The position numbers were made by a program, and so were the translations under genes. Positions 22,199-31,282 of a DNA stretch of 64,000 nucleotides are shown piece after piece. Under the pieces are notes generated by a model that had not been told where the DNA came from, made no database searches, and worked only from the letters and a program-made list of their open reading frames with translations. Position 1 is the first letter of the stretch. Each line of letters starts with the position of its first letter. The DNA comes from Actinomyces sp. HPA0247 (GTDB taxonomy: Bacteria > Actinomycetota > Actinomycetes > Actinomycetales > Actinomycetaceae). The stretch is from positions 818,932-882,931 of the forward strand of contig KE150450.1 in assembly GCA_000411415.1 (NCBI GenBank), read 5' to 3'.

Positions 22199-22316
22199 TC
22201 AATTTCGCATGCAATTCCCCAGCAGCTTGTTCAAATATTGAATTTGCATCGTTGGAATTGCAACGTTTTCTGGGTTTGTTGAAATTTGGTCTAACCGAAT
22301 TGCATGCGAAATTTGT
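22199..22316. repeat. Family-A palindrome, copy 2
   Basis: Almost base-for-base the same as 11949-12066: arms AATTTCGCATGCAATTCCCC and GAATTGCATGCGAAATT, centre CGTTGGAATTGCAACG. The centre GAATT (22255) and right GAATT (22297) are 42 bases apart. Confidence 0.9.
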
Positions 22317-22342
22317 CTGTCTGGGGCCTTGCCGCCGTCTGA

Positions 22343-22459
22343 GCAATTTCGCACGTAATTCCCCAGCGACTTGTTTAGATATTGAAGTTGTATCGTTGGA
22401 ATTGCAACGTTTTCGGGCTATCTCCAAAAGTGACCGAGGGAAATTATGTGCGAAAATTG
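22343..22459. repeat. Family-A palindrome, copy 3, with changed arms
   Basis: The arms are AATTTCGCACGTAATTCCCC and GGGAAATTATGTGCGAAAATT. The left CGCACGT and right ATGTGCG have changed together relative to the CGCATGC/GCATGCG of other copies, so pairing of the arms is largely kept. The centre is unchanged, and the centre-to-right distance is again 42 (22399 to 22441). Confidence 0.85.
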
Positions 22460-22616
22460 TGTGGGGTGGTCTCGGTGTCGCGTCTCGAAGCCTCGCCAGG
22501 CCTTGAGGCCGTCCACCGGCACCGGCGCGGGTACCTGCGGATCCCCGGGGGCCTTCCATTCCACGCCGGTGGCGCCTGGTGTGCTGTTGTGCCGCCTAGC
22601 TCGATCTCTGCCTCGC

Positions 22617-22822
22617 GTTCGGTACAAAATTCTCGCTGCCGGCTTCTTGGTGGTGAGAACGGTATAAAACTCTCCCCGCATGCGTAGATTGCGCCAAATT
22701 GGGCCATTTCGGGTGAGCAGGGAGAGTTTTGTCCCGCATATGCCGCGAGGGCGGGTGTGCGGGGAGAGTTTTCTACCGGAAGTGGCTCCGCGCGGCTCGT
22801 GCTGGGCGAATTTTGTCTCGCC
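22617..22822. repeat. Family-B phased array, island II
   Basis: Homologous to 12219-12461. Left arms end at 22636 and 22676. Right arms start at 22720 (GGGAGAGTTTTGTCCCG), 22762 (GGGAGAGTTTTCTACCG) and 22804 (GGGCGAATTTTGTCTCG). The steps are exactly 42, and the dyad gap is 44. Individual arms carry point changes while spacing is kept. Confidence 0.9.
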
Positions 22823-22937
22823 AGTAGGCCAGATGGGCTTGCATCAGGCGATCTGCGTCCGAACTTGTCTCCGCGTGTGAGCCCAGCACGATCATATGCT
22901 TCACCGAACGGAGCGATACACCCCAACGCCACATGCA

Positions 22938-22969
22938 GGAGCGCCCGGGGCCGTGGCCCCGGGCGCTCC
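22938..22969. terminator. Terminator downstream of the PAP2 gene
   Basis: A perfect 15-base-pair inverted repeat (GGAGCGCCCGGGGCC) with a two-base gap lies 23 bases beyond the PAP2 stop. It could act in either direction and shields the gene from island II. Confidence 0.75.
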
Positions 22970-22992
22970 CAGCAACAAATGAGCTCCGATAA

Positions 22993-23634
22993 CTAGCGGA
23001 ACAACTTCAAGGCGTTCGGCCCGATCATGAACGGCGCCAAGATCATCGACGAGCCCAGTCCCACACCGAAGCCACCAATCACGTCCGTCACCCAGTGGAC
23101 ACCCAGGTACAGGCGCGTCACGCAGATGAACACAATGAACACGAGGGCGGCGGCCCACAGCAGGTAACGGAGACGACGGCCCAGGCGCGTCATCGTCAGC
23201 ACCAGGACCAGCGACACGATCAGGGCGGTCACCGCGGTCGCGTGACCCGACGGGAACGAGTAGCCATCCTCAGTGATCAGACGGTAGGCCTCTTCCGGGC
23301 GCGGACGCGAATCAATGTGCTTAATGATGTAGCCATTGATCCCCGAGAAGGCCACGGAGCCCAGAATGTACAGGGCATGCATGACCTTCTTGACGAGCCA
23401 CCACACGAAGGCCGCCACGGCCAGCGCCACAATGACAGCGCGCTTGGGATCGAAGAGCCACGACGCGCCCGTCATGAACGTGTTCATCGCCGGCGTGCGC
23501 GACGCAATGAAGTCAGACCACACCGTCGTGTCGATCGACAGGGGACTCGTGATGAACCCACCCGCGACGGCAACAGCCGCGACGAGGAGCACCCCGACGA
23601 TGACGGAGGGAGACAGGAATCGACGAACAATCAT
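22993..23634 (-). CDS. PAP2-family membrane phosphatase
   Basis: The 213-residue protein has about six hydrophobic segments and the three PAP2 active-site motifs in order: KHIDSRPRP, FPSGH and RLYLGVHWVTDV. Enzymes of this family dephosphorylate undecaprenyl pyrophosphate or phosphatidate at the membrane; the substrate here cannot be told from sequence. It is the last gene of the minus-strand run murJ-trxB-ychJ, 20 bases after ychJ. Confidence 0.88.
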   Translation of the reverse strand: MIVRRFLSPSVIVGVLLVAAVAVAGGFITSPLSIDTTVWSDFIASRTPAMNTFMTGASWLFDPKRAVIVALAVAAFVWWLVKKVMHALYILGSVAFSGINGYIIKHIDSRPRPEEAYRLITEDGYSFPSGHATAVTALIVSLVLVLTMTRLGRRLRYLLWAAALVFIVFICVTRLYLGVHWVTDVIGGFGVGLGSSMILAPFMIGPNALKLFR

Positions 23635-23654
23635 AGTGAAATCCTACCGTAGTG

Positions 23655-24044
23655 TCAGTCGTTTGCGCCGTACTCGTACACCCAGCGCCCGGCCCGCCGC
23701 GAGAAGCGCGAACGCTCACGCATCTGCCCGGTTTCACCCGTGGCCACATCACGCCACGAGGCCACGAACGTCACGGTGCCCTCCTCGTCGGAAGGACCCC
23801 CGGCCTCGGCCCCCAGGACCTGCAGGCCCGTCCACTGCGTCCCCTCCACCCAGTACGGGGGAGCGGGGCGCGTGCGCGGATGCCACGTGCGGAACAGGTA
23901 GTCCTCGTCGCGCAGCGCGAACGCCGTGTAGCGCGACCGCATGAGAGCCTCGGCGGTCGGAGCCGCCTCCCCATCCAGGTAGGGCCCGCAGCACTGCGCC
24001 AGCAGCGCCCCCGACCCGCACGGACAGGTACGAGGCCGGGGCAT
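23655..24044 (-). CDS. YchJ/UPF0225 family protein with SEC-C motif
   Basis: The protein opens MPRPRTCPCGSGALLAQCC, a SEC-C zinc-binding motif, followed by the conserved YchJ body (ALMRSRYTAFALRDEDYLFRTW, FVASWRDV, GRWVYEY). Length is 129 residues from ATG 24044, which matches the family start. An upstream GTG at 24086 overlaps the trxB stop as GTGA and would add 14 residues; translational coupling from there is possible. The exact function is unknown. Confidence 0.82.
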   Translation of the reverse strand: MPRPRTCPCGSGALLAQCCGPYLDGEAAPTAEALMRSRYTAFALRDEDYLFRTWHPRTRPAPPYWVEGTQWTGLQVLGAEAGGPSDEEGTVTFVASWRDVATGETGQMRERSRFSRRAGRWVYEYGAND

Positions 24045-24082
24045 GCCAGCGCTCGCAGCGCCGGGGGCAGCGGGGGAGGAGG

Positions 24083-25120
24083 TCACGCCTGGTCGCCCAG
24101 GGAAGCCAGCCAGCGCTCCGCATCCAGGGCGGCGCGGCAGCCCGAACCGGCAGCCGTGATGGCCTGACGGTACGTGTGGTCCACGGCGTCGCCGCACGCG
24201 AACACGCCCGCCACGGACGTGCGCGTCGACGGCTCGTCGACCGTGATGTAGCCGGCCTCGTCGAGGGCGACCTGGCCACGCAGGAAGCCCGTGCGCGGCA
24301 GGTGACCGATCGCGACGAACACGCCGTCCACGGCGATCTCGCGCTCGGAGCCATCCACCGTCGAGGTCAGGCGCAGGCCGGTCACGGACTCGTCACCGAG
24401 CACCTCGGCGACGGTCGCGTTCCACTCGAAGGAGATCTTCGGGTTGTTCAGGGCGCGCTCAGCCATGACGCGCGAGGCGCGCAGGGTGTCGCGGCGGTGC
24501 ACGACGACGACCTCGGACGCGAAGTTCGTCAGGAAGGTCGCCTCTTCCATCGCGGAGTCGCCGCCGCCGATGACGGCCAGGCGACGATCCTTGAAGAAGA
24601 AGCCGTCGCAGGTCGCGCAGTAGGAGACGCCGCGGCCGGAGAACTCCTCCTCGCCGGGCACGTTCATGTGACGGTATTCGGAGCCGGTGGCCAGGATGAC
24701 GGCGCGCGCGTAGAAGACCTCGTCCTCGGTTGCCACGGCCTTCACGTCGCCCTCAAGGTTGACGGCGACGACGTCCTCGTAGCGCACGTCCGCGCCGAAC
24801 TTTTCCGCCTGCTCGCGCATGTTGTCCATGAGTTCGGGGCCCTGAATGCCCTCGGGGAAGCCGGGGAAGTTCTCGACCTCGGTCGTGTTCATGAGCGCGC
24901 CGCCCGCGGCCAGCTGGCCGGCCAGCACGATCGGGGCGAGGCCGGCGCGGGCCGTGTAGACGGCGGCCGTGTAGCCGGCGGGACCCGAGCCGACGATGAC
25001 GACGTCGTGGACGGTGGCGCCCTCGGGCACCTGCGCCGACGGGATCTGCACCTCGGCGGCCTCGGTGGTGGTCTCGGTGGGTTCGGCCGTCACAAGGCCC
25101 GGAATCGCAACGAAAGACAT
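24083..25120 (-). CDS. trxB: Thioredoxin-disulfide reductase with N-terminal extension
   Basis: TrxB passes electrons from NADPH through FAD to thioredoxin. Visible motifs are the FAD-binding [17 protein letters not shown], redox-active CATC ([10 protein letters not shown]), NADPH-binding [10 protein letters not shown], and the C-terminal [21 protein letters not shown]. The protein is 345 residues, about 35 longer than usual at the N-terminus (Glu/Thr-rich); AAGGAGGGT before ATG 25120 supports this long start. It follows murJ by 18 bases. The usual downstream trxA is absent. Confidence 0.95.
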   Translation of the reverse strand: MSFVAIPGLVTAEPTETTTEAAEVQIPSAQVPEGATVHDVVIVGSGPAGYTAAVYTARAGLAPIVLAGQLAAGGALMNTTEVENFPGFPEGIQGPELMDNMREQAEKFGADVRYEDVVAVNLEGDVKAVATEDEVFYARAVILATGSEYRHMNVPGEEEFSGRGVSYCATCDGFFFKDRRLAVIGGGDSAMEEATFLTNFASEVVVVHRRDTLRASRVMAERALNNPKISFEWNATVAEVLGDESVTGLRLTSTVDGSEREIAVDGVFVAIGHLPRTGFLRGQVALDEAGYITVDEPSTRTSVAGVFACGDAVDHTYRQAITAAGSGCRAALDAERWLASLGDQA

Positions 25121-25138
25121 GCGTACCCTCCTTAGGGG

Positions 25139-28100
25139 TTACTGAACGGTGAGTTCGGAGATCCACGCCCAGTTGCGGCCGTCCTGGCCCTTGGGCATCG
25201 AGCGGAACTGCAGCGCGATCGAGTCGGTTTCGACAGGGGTCGGGAGCTTAATCGTGGTCGTCTGAGACAACGCCGACGTAGCCAGTTCTGTTCCACCGCG
25301 CGGGTTCGACGGGTCCGTGACGTTACGCACGACGATCTCGCCGCCGGAGGTGGCCGGATCCATGTTGAGCGTCACCGAGGACACGGTGGCCTTCTGCTGC
25401 AGCTTGACGACGATCGTCACGGAGGTCTCGTCGCGGAACTGGTTAGTGTCAAACCAGCGTGAGGACCACGACGTGGACGGGTTCGAGTCGATCATGTTGA
25501 TCGCACGGTCCGGGTGGTCGCCGTCGTCGTTGTTCCACGACAGGACCTGCACGGAGGAGATCACGGGCGTCACGGATTCGGTCGGGGGAGGCGTCGTTGT
25601 GAGGACGGGTGCGGGTTCCGCGCCAGATTCCTGGGCGCTCACGCCGTCACGCAGCGACTGGCCGAGGTCCAGGTTGGTGACCGGGCGCGTCGCCATCCAC
25701 GGTCCCCAGATCGCACCGAAGAGGAACAGGACGACGCCGAAAATGAGGGCGGGTCGCGTCGGGTCGATCAGCTTCGCGGAGCGCTCGGGCTTGGTGTTGT
25801 CCTCGTTGGACGAGGCCGGGGCAGCCTGTGCGGGAGCAGCCGGGATGGGCGCAACGGAGTCCATGACCTCGGTCGGATCGTCGACCGGGGGAGCGGGGAT
25901 CGCGGCCTCGGCCGCCGACTGCACGCGGGGGATCTGGTGTGTGGCGGGCGCGTCGGCCAGGGGCTCGGGGTGCGGGTAGTCCTCGGGCTTGATCTCGCCT
26001 TCGCGTTCGTATCCGCTGGCCGCGGGTGCGGGCGGCGGAGGAGCGAGCGGGAAGGCCGAGGAGGCAACGTTGGCGCTGTCCGTGGGGCCCGTGAGGGGCT
26101 CGACACCTAGCTCTGCCAGGGATTCGGCCATCGATCGGCTGTCCGGCTCGGGGGCCTTGTCCGCATCGGGGCTCGGAATGGGGTCGGTCTGCGGTGCGGG
26201 GACCGTGTCCGCGTCGGGCAGGGGGATGCCCTGCGCCTGGGCGATGGCCTCAACAGCGGGCGCTGCGATGGCCTCGGCAACGACGGGATTCTCGACGGGA
26301 GCCTGCGTCGCGGGGCCGAATGCCGGGACCTCGGCGGGGGCAGGAATGGGCGGAGCGTCAACCGATTCGTCGCTCGACGAGGCCGGGGGCGCCGGGGGAG
26401 CCGGAATCGGCGAGTCAGCGACGACCTCGTCGAACGACGGCAGTTTCTTCTCGTCGCCGGGGCGTTCGGGCGTGGGAGCCATCGGGTCCTCCGTCTGGTC
26501 GGGTGTGTGTCCCGTCATTATCGCAGCTGGGTCGGGGGTCGCAGTGGAAGACGCTGCCAGGATGTTCACCACAGCGCCCGGAACGTGCAGGCGCGTGAGC
26601 AGCGGTCGCATCATCGCAGCGGATTCGCGGGGGGCCGCGAAGCGTAGGACGATCAGGTAGACGAGGCCGGTTACCGCCGAGACGACGGAGAGCTTGACGC
26701 CCGCCAGTAGCATGCGTCCCAGCGTTGAGGAGATGCCCGTGTGGATGCCCATGATCCACAGGAGGCCAAAGCCCACGAGGCCGGCGACGATCGCTGCGCC
26801 CAGGTAGGCGACGTAGGAGCGCAGCAGTCCCGCGCGATCCACGAAGCTATTTTCGCGTGAGACCCACACGACGGCGATGACGCCCTGCGTCAGGCGGCAG
26901 GCGGTCTCGCCGAGGGCCGCAGCGACGACCCACCAGCGCGCGCCGGTGAGGGCGTACATGGACCAGCCGACGATGACCTGGATGATCGTGGGACCGATGC
27001 CCATGAGGAACACGGGCTTGACGTCCTCGTATGCGAAGAAGACGCGCTGGCTCATGAGGACCATGCCGGTCGACGCGACGCCGGGCATCAGCGATGCGAG
27101 GACGAGGGCGTAGCCGGTGACGGCCTCGGGATCTCCGCCCTTGGCGGCCATCGCGATCTCCATCATGGGGACGGAACCGGCCATGAGCATGGCTGCTGCG
27201 ACGAGGGTCAGCGACGTGATCGTACGCACGCCCAGGTGGTAGCTGTCGGCCACCGCCCGGTCGTCGCCGTCGGCCACGGCCCCGGCCATGCGGGTGAAGA
27301 TCGCGGTCGTCAGGGACACGGTGATGAGCGACTGCGGGACCATGAAGATCATGAAGGCCGTCGAGTAGGCGAGGATGCCGACGACGCCGCCCTGCGCGCC
27401 GTTGCGGCCGATGAAGCCGTCGGCCATGGCCGCCAGGTTGTTCGTCGACAGGACGCCGACCTGGGAGACGCCCAGGGTCGCAAACGTCCATCCGGCCACG
27501 CGCGGCATCGACCCGAAGGAGGTTCCGCGGAAGTGGAAGTCCGGCTTGAAGGACACGCCCGCACGACGCATCGGCCACAGCAGGCACAGCGCCTGGCAGA
27601 TGACGCCCAGGGTCGCTGAGCCCGCGAGCACCCAGAACTGTGCGCCTGTCAGGTCACCCGCGGGAATGCCGCCGTCGGGTGCGCCGCCCCAGATCACGAG
27701 GAAGAGGCCGAGGCCGGCGATGCCGACGACGTTGTTGACGACGGGCGCCCACATGTAGGGTCCGAAGATTTCGCGGGCGTTGAGAAGCTCGCCCAGCAGG
27801 TTGTAGAGCCCGTAGAAGAAGAGCTGGGGCAGGCACAGCAGCGCAAACAAAATCGCGAGGTTGCGGATGTCCTCGGTGTAGCCGGCGGCCGTGATCATGA
27901 CGAGCACGGGGGCGAGCACCATCGTCACGAAAGTGACGAGGAAGAGAAGCGTTCCCGCGAGGGTGAGCAGCCGGTTGACGTAGGTATCGCCGTCGTGGCG
28001 GCGCTTGATCGCGCCCACGATCTGGGGTACCAGGACCGCGTCGAAGATGCCGGAGGCCAGCAGGTTGAACACGGTGTTGGGCAGCGTGTTCGCCGTCTGG

Positions 28101-28249
28101 AACGCGGCGCCGACGCCGCCGGCGGTTGCGCCAACCGCGGCGATGAGCATCGCGTTACGGATGAAGCCGAGGATGCGCGACACCATGGTGCCCGATGCCA
28201 TGAGCGCCGATGCCCTCAGGATCGATCGGCGAGGCGTATTCGAGCTCAT
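25139..28249 (-). CDS. murJ: MurJ (MviN) lipid II flippase with long C-terminal extension
   Basis: MurJ moves lipid II across the membrane for peptidoglycan synthesis. The first ~545 residues of 1,036 form the multi-helix MOP-family core (MVSRILGFIRNAMLIAAVG, FQTANTLPNTVFNLLASG). A ~280-residue Pro/Ala-rich linker, one more helix at ~833-853 (PALIFGVVLFLFGAIWGPWM) and an external beta-rich domain (~880-1036, with INMIDSNPSTSWSSRWFD) follow. That domain resembles the discoidin/F5-8 C-like domain at the end of mycobacterial MviN, but I see no pseudokinase domain. Its ATG overlaps the DUF6049 stop (ATGA), so they are coupled. Confidence 0.93.
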   Translation of the reverse strand: MSSNTPRRSILRASALMASGTMVSRILGFIRNAMLIAAVGATAGGVGAAFQTANTLPNTVFNLLASGIFDAVLVPQIVGAIKRRHDGDTYVNRLLTLAGTLLFLVTFVTMVLAPVLVMITAAGYTEDIRNLAILFALLCLPQLFFYGLYNLLGELLNAREIFGPYMWAPVVNNVVGIAGLGLFLVIWGGAPDGGIPAGDLTGAQFWVLAGSATLGVICQALCLLWPMRRAGVSFKPDFHFRGTSFGSMPRVAGWTFATLGVSQVGVLSTNNLAAMADGFIGRNGAQGGVVGILAYSTAFMIFMVPQSLITVSLTTAIFTRMAGAVADGDDRAVADSYHLGVRTITSLTLVAAAMLMAGSVPMMEIAMAAKGGDPEAVTGYALVLASLMPGVASTGMVLMSQRVFFAYEDVKPVFLMGIGPTIIQVIVGWSMYALTGARWWVVAAALGETACRLTQGVIAVVWVSRENSFVDRAGLLRSYVAYLGAAIVAGLVGFGLLWIMGIHTGISSTLGRMLLAGVKLSVVSAVTGLVYLIVLRFAAPRESAAMMRPLLTRLHVPGAVVNILAASSTATPDPAAIMTGHTPDQTEDPMAPTPERPGDEKKLPSFDEVVADSPIPAPPAPPASSSDESVDAPPIPAPAEVPAFGPATQAPVENPVVAEAIAAPAVEAIAQAQGIPLPDADTVPAPQTDPIPSPDADKAPEPDSRSMAESLAELGVEPLTGPTDSANVASSAFPLAPPPPAPAASGYEREGEIKPEDYPHPEPLADAPATHQIPRVQSAAEAAIPAPPVDDPTEVMDSVAPIPAAPAQAAPASSNEDNTKPERSAKLIDPTRPALIFGVVLFLFGAIWGPWMATRPVTNLDLGQSLRDGVSAQESGAEPAPVLTTTPPPTESVTPVISSVQVLSWNNDDGDHPDRAINMIDSNPSTSWSSRWFDTNQFRDETSVTIVVKLQQKATVSSVTLNMDPATSGGEIVVRNVTDPSNPRGGTELATSALSQTTTIKLPTPVETDSIALQFRSMPKGQDGRNWAWISELTVQ

Positions 28250-30687
28250 GGGGTCTCCTTCGTCGTTGCTGTCTCGGATTCGGTGTTGTGGTCAGTGGGT
28301 GCCTCGTCGGCGCTACCGGCGTCGGCGCTACCGGCCTCGGTCGAGTCGGCCTCGGGCGAACCCTGCGCCTTGCGGGCGGCCCTCTTGCGGAGCGACCGCG
28401 TGATACCGACGAGGAAGAGCGCTCCGAAGAGCGAGGCGATGACGGCCGTGATCGCGTCCTCCCACCCGGCGCGCATGCGCACGGTCACGGTCTGGGAGTC
28501 ATCGAGGACGACGCCGTCCGGCGTCGTGACCTTGTAGGTGACCTCGATGTCGCCGCTGCCGATCGCGCCCACGGGCACCTCGACGGTCGTGGCCCCCTGC
28601 GCGGCCAGCGTCTGGGAAAGCGCCGGGGTGGCGCGCAGACGCGGGTCGTCGGGCACGAGGGTCACGTCGACGTGGATCGGCCACGGGAGGTTATTGCGCA
28701 CGAGGACGGGAAAGTTCGCGGACTTATTGATGAGGTTGACGGCCGAGGACGGTTCGACGCTCACCGCGGAGAGCATGCCCGTGATCTGCGACGTCATCGC
28801 GGTCGCAGAGTCGAGCTGTTCGGAGGGGGTGCGCTGCGCGGCCAGGGAGGGCAGGATCTGCGGCGTGACCGAGTCGTACACCGCGTCGGGATCGTCCGTG
28901 GCCTTCGCGAGAGGCGCGAGGCTGGTCAGGGACGAGGACATGGCTGAGATCGCGGTGGACGTGTCCGGGTCGAGCGTGCCTGCGTCGACGGTCTGCCGCT
29001 CGACGTCGGTTGGCTCACTGGAGGCGATGTCGCTGAAAGTCTGGGCGGAGACCCAGCGCGGGGAAAAGAGGGCGTTGACGCGTTTGGTGAGGGACTCGTT
29101 GATGGTCGTGCCGCGCGCGGCCGCCGCGAAGAGAGTGCGCGACGAGGCGGGGCGTTCCCGCACGATGATCGCCGTGATCGCCGCGAGGGCCTGCTCGGCG
29201 TCTAGCTCGTCGCCGCCGGAGGCGTTCCACGACAGGATTGAGGCGAGGTCGGCCTGCTGGGCGAGCGTGCGCGCCCCGGTGCCATCGGTCGCCGTCTCGC
29301 CCGTCGCAGGGTTGACGTTGACGCGCGCGTAGGAGGTGAAGGTGACCTCTTCGGCGGGGGTGAGTGCCGAGGCCGGCGCGATCGTGATCTGGTCGGGGGA
29401 GGCGTAGTTCGACAGGAATGCCGTGCCGAAGGTCGTGTCGGCTGGCCATGCGACATTGCGCAGGATCGTGGGCCCCGCGTCTGGCGCGGTTATCGTCGTG
29501 CCGCTCTGCCCGGACGGAGAAGACGACGCTGCGGGGCTGGGGGTTTCCGTGGCGCTCGCGGCCGTGGCGCTCGCGGAGGGGGAGGGGGTCGGCGACGCGG
29601 GTGAGGTCGTGGGTGAGGCCGTGGGGGCCACCCAGCCGGCCTCGCGCAGGGATGAGGGGAAGGCCGCGATCGAGCGGGAGGCTCGGTCCCAGAAGCCCGT
29701 GTTGCCCGATAGGGCGAGGGCCCCGAGGTCGGCGTCACCCTCGGGGAGTGCAATGAGTTCGTTTGCTGCCCCCATGAGGGCGGACACGAAGGCCTCGGAC
29801 TGGAGGTCGCGCGAGCGCTGCGCGGGGTCGGTCGCCGTGGGCGCGGGCGTCGGGGTGGGGGAGGAGGAGGGGCTCGGCGAGGCCGTGGCGGCGCCCGACT
29901 GCCCCGACTGGGTGCCGGACTGATCGGACTGCCCCGATTGTCCGTGAGAGGCGTCGGAATCGGGCGAGGGGCTCGGCGAGGCGGTGGGCTGCGGTCCGTG
30001 CGGGATGAGCAGCGGGTCAACGGCGAGGGTGACGCCGGGGGAGCCGGCCAAGTTCAGGACGGCGGAGCGTTCGGCCTGGTCCTGGGTGGCGCTCGTCGAC
30101 GTCCAGGGGACCACGGCGTTGACGCGCGAGGCGGAGACCTGGGCGCCCGAGTCCCACACGAGGATCGAGCGGTCCTTGCCGGAGTATTCGCCGGAGTTGG
30201 CGGCCACGGTGATGACGCGCGGCCCCCACTCGGTCGCGTCGGTCAGGGGGAGCGAGGAGGTGGGGATGTGGATCTCGAAGGGGACCGTGGCTCCGCGGGT
30301 GATGTCGGTGAGCGAGGAGGACGCGGCGTGCGTGGCGTCGGGTTCGTCCTCGGTGAGTGCCGTCGTGAGCGCGGCCACCGAAATCGGTGTCTCGTTGGCG
30401 ACGAACATCTCGAGGGAGATGTTCGCGAGCGTCGTTGGCGAATCATTGCGGACCGTACCGGAGACAATCACTTCGTTTTCGCTCGTCACGATGCGCGGGG
30501 AGAGCGAGTTAATGGAGATGACGAGACCCGATGCCTCGGCCGTCGCGCCCATCACAGCGGGGCGCGACGCGTCCGACTGCGAGGTCTGCGCGGGCAGGGG
30601 AGCGGCCCCGGCCTCGTGCATTCCGAGACCGAAGGGAAGAGCCAGCGCCGCGCACGCGGCGGCCACCCGCACCGCGCGCCTAGTCAC
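28246..30687 (-). CDS. DUF6049 secreted, membrane-anchored protein
   Basis: This 813-residue protein starts with a signal peptide (VTRRAVRVAAACAALALP) and ends with one membrane helix (AVIASLFGALFLVGIT, ~745-765) plus a short basic then acidic tail. Most of it is therefore outside the cell. A Ser/Pro/Thr and Gln-rich linker lies in the middle (~230-330). Start GTG 30687 overlaps the Nudix stop by eight bases. A fixed place between a Nudix gene and murJ is typical for DUF6049, suggesting a role in envelope assembly with MurJ; the role itself is unproven. Confidence 0.87.
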   Translation of the reverse strand: MTRRAVRVAAACAALALPFGLGMHEAGAAPLPAQTSQSDASRPAVMGATAEASGLVISINSLSPRIVTSENEVIVSGTVRNDSPTTLANISLEMFVANETPISVAALTTALTEDEPDATHAASSSLTDITRGATVPFEIHIPTSSLPLTDATEWGPRVITVAANSGEYSGKDRSILVWDSGAQVSASRVNAVVPWTSTSATQDQAERSAVLNLAGSPGVTLAVDPLLIPHGPQPTASPSPSPDSDASHGQSGQSDQSGTQSGQSGAATASPSPSSSPTPTPAPTATDPAQRSRDLQSEAFVSALMGAANELIALPEGDADLGALALSGNTGFWDRASRSIAAFPSSLREAGWVAPTASPTTSPASPTPSPSASATAASATETPSPAASSSPSGQSGTTITAPDAGPTILRNVAWPADTTFGTAFLSNYASPDQITIAPASALTPAEEVTFTSYARVNVNPATGETATDGTGARTLAQQADLASILSWNASGGDELDAEQALAAITAIIVRERPASSRTLFAAAARGTTINESLTKRVNALFSPRWVSAQTFSDIASSEPTDVERQTVDAGTLDPDTSTAISAMSSSLTSLAPLAKATDDPDAVYDSVTPQILPSLAAQRTPSEQLDSATAMTSQITGMLSAVSVEPSSAVNLINKSANFPVLVRNNLPWPIHVDVTLVPDDPRLRATPALSQTLAAQGATTVEVPVGAIGSGDIEVTYKVTTPDGVVLDDSQTVTVRMRAGWEDAITAVIASLFGALFLVGITRSLRKRAARKAQGSPEADSTEAGSADAGSADEAPTDHNTESETATTKETP

Positions 30688-31213
30688 GGCTATCCCGGTA
30701 CAGCAGGTCGAGGGCGATGCGCACGATGCGACGCTCGTTGGGGTAGGCGAGCTGGCGCGAGACGTCGCGCAGCGGCACCCACGCGGCCTCCTCGGCCTCG
30801 TGATCCGGATCCCCATCCACGGTGATCGTGCCGGACTCGTACCCCATGAGGTAGTGGTGGACGACCTTGTGGACGCGGCGGTCGTTGCCGGAGAACCAGT
30901 AGTCGATCGACGCGAGGTGGCGGATGATGCGCCCGTGGATGCCTGTTTCCTCGGCGACCTCGCGCAGTGCGGCCTGCTGGGGGGTCTCGGAACCCTCGAG
31001 GTGGCCCTTGGGCAGGCACCACTCGATGCGGCCCGCTCGATTGCGTCGCGCGATCAACGCCGCATAGGGAATTCCGTCACGCACGTCCACGACGATGCCG
31101 CCCGCGCTGGTTTCCGCGGAAATCGGCAGGTGAGAGCGGCCAGCGCGCACAGAAGCGGACCGACGCGGGGGTCTGGGCACCCCGCCTCGGCGGTCAACTG
31201 GACGTGCAGGCAT
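30680..31213 (-). CDS. Nudix hydrolase
   Basis: The 177-residue protein has a complete Nudix box GHLEGSETPQQAALREVAEE followed by TGI, which binds the metal for cleaving nucleoside diphosphate-linked compounds. The substrate is not evident. It is the first gene of the minus-strand run Nudix-DUF6049-murJ-trxB-ychJ-PAP2, and diverges from the CCA-adding enzyme gene over a 69-base gap that must hold both promoters. Confidence 0.93.
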   Translation of the reverse strand: MPARPVDRRGGVPRPPRRSASVRAGRSHLPISAETSAGGIVVDVRDGIPYAALIARRNRAGRIEWCLPKGHLEGSETPQQAALREVAEETGIHGRIIRHLASIDYWFSGNDRRVHKVVHHYLMGYESGTITVDGDPDHEAEEAAWVPLRDVSRQLAYPNERRIVRIALDLLYRDSRD

Positions 31214-31282
31214 GACTCCACTTTAGCCGGTACGCGGCCCCCGGTAGTCGGCCAGGGCCCTTTCCTGGCATGCTTAGGGGCG

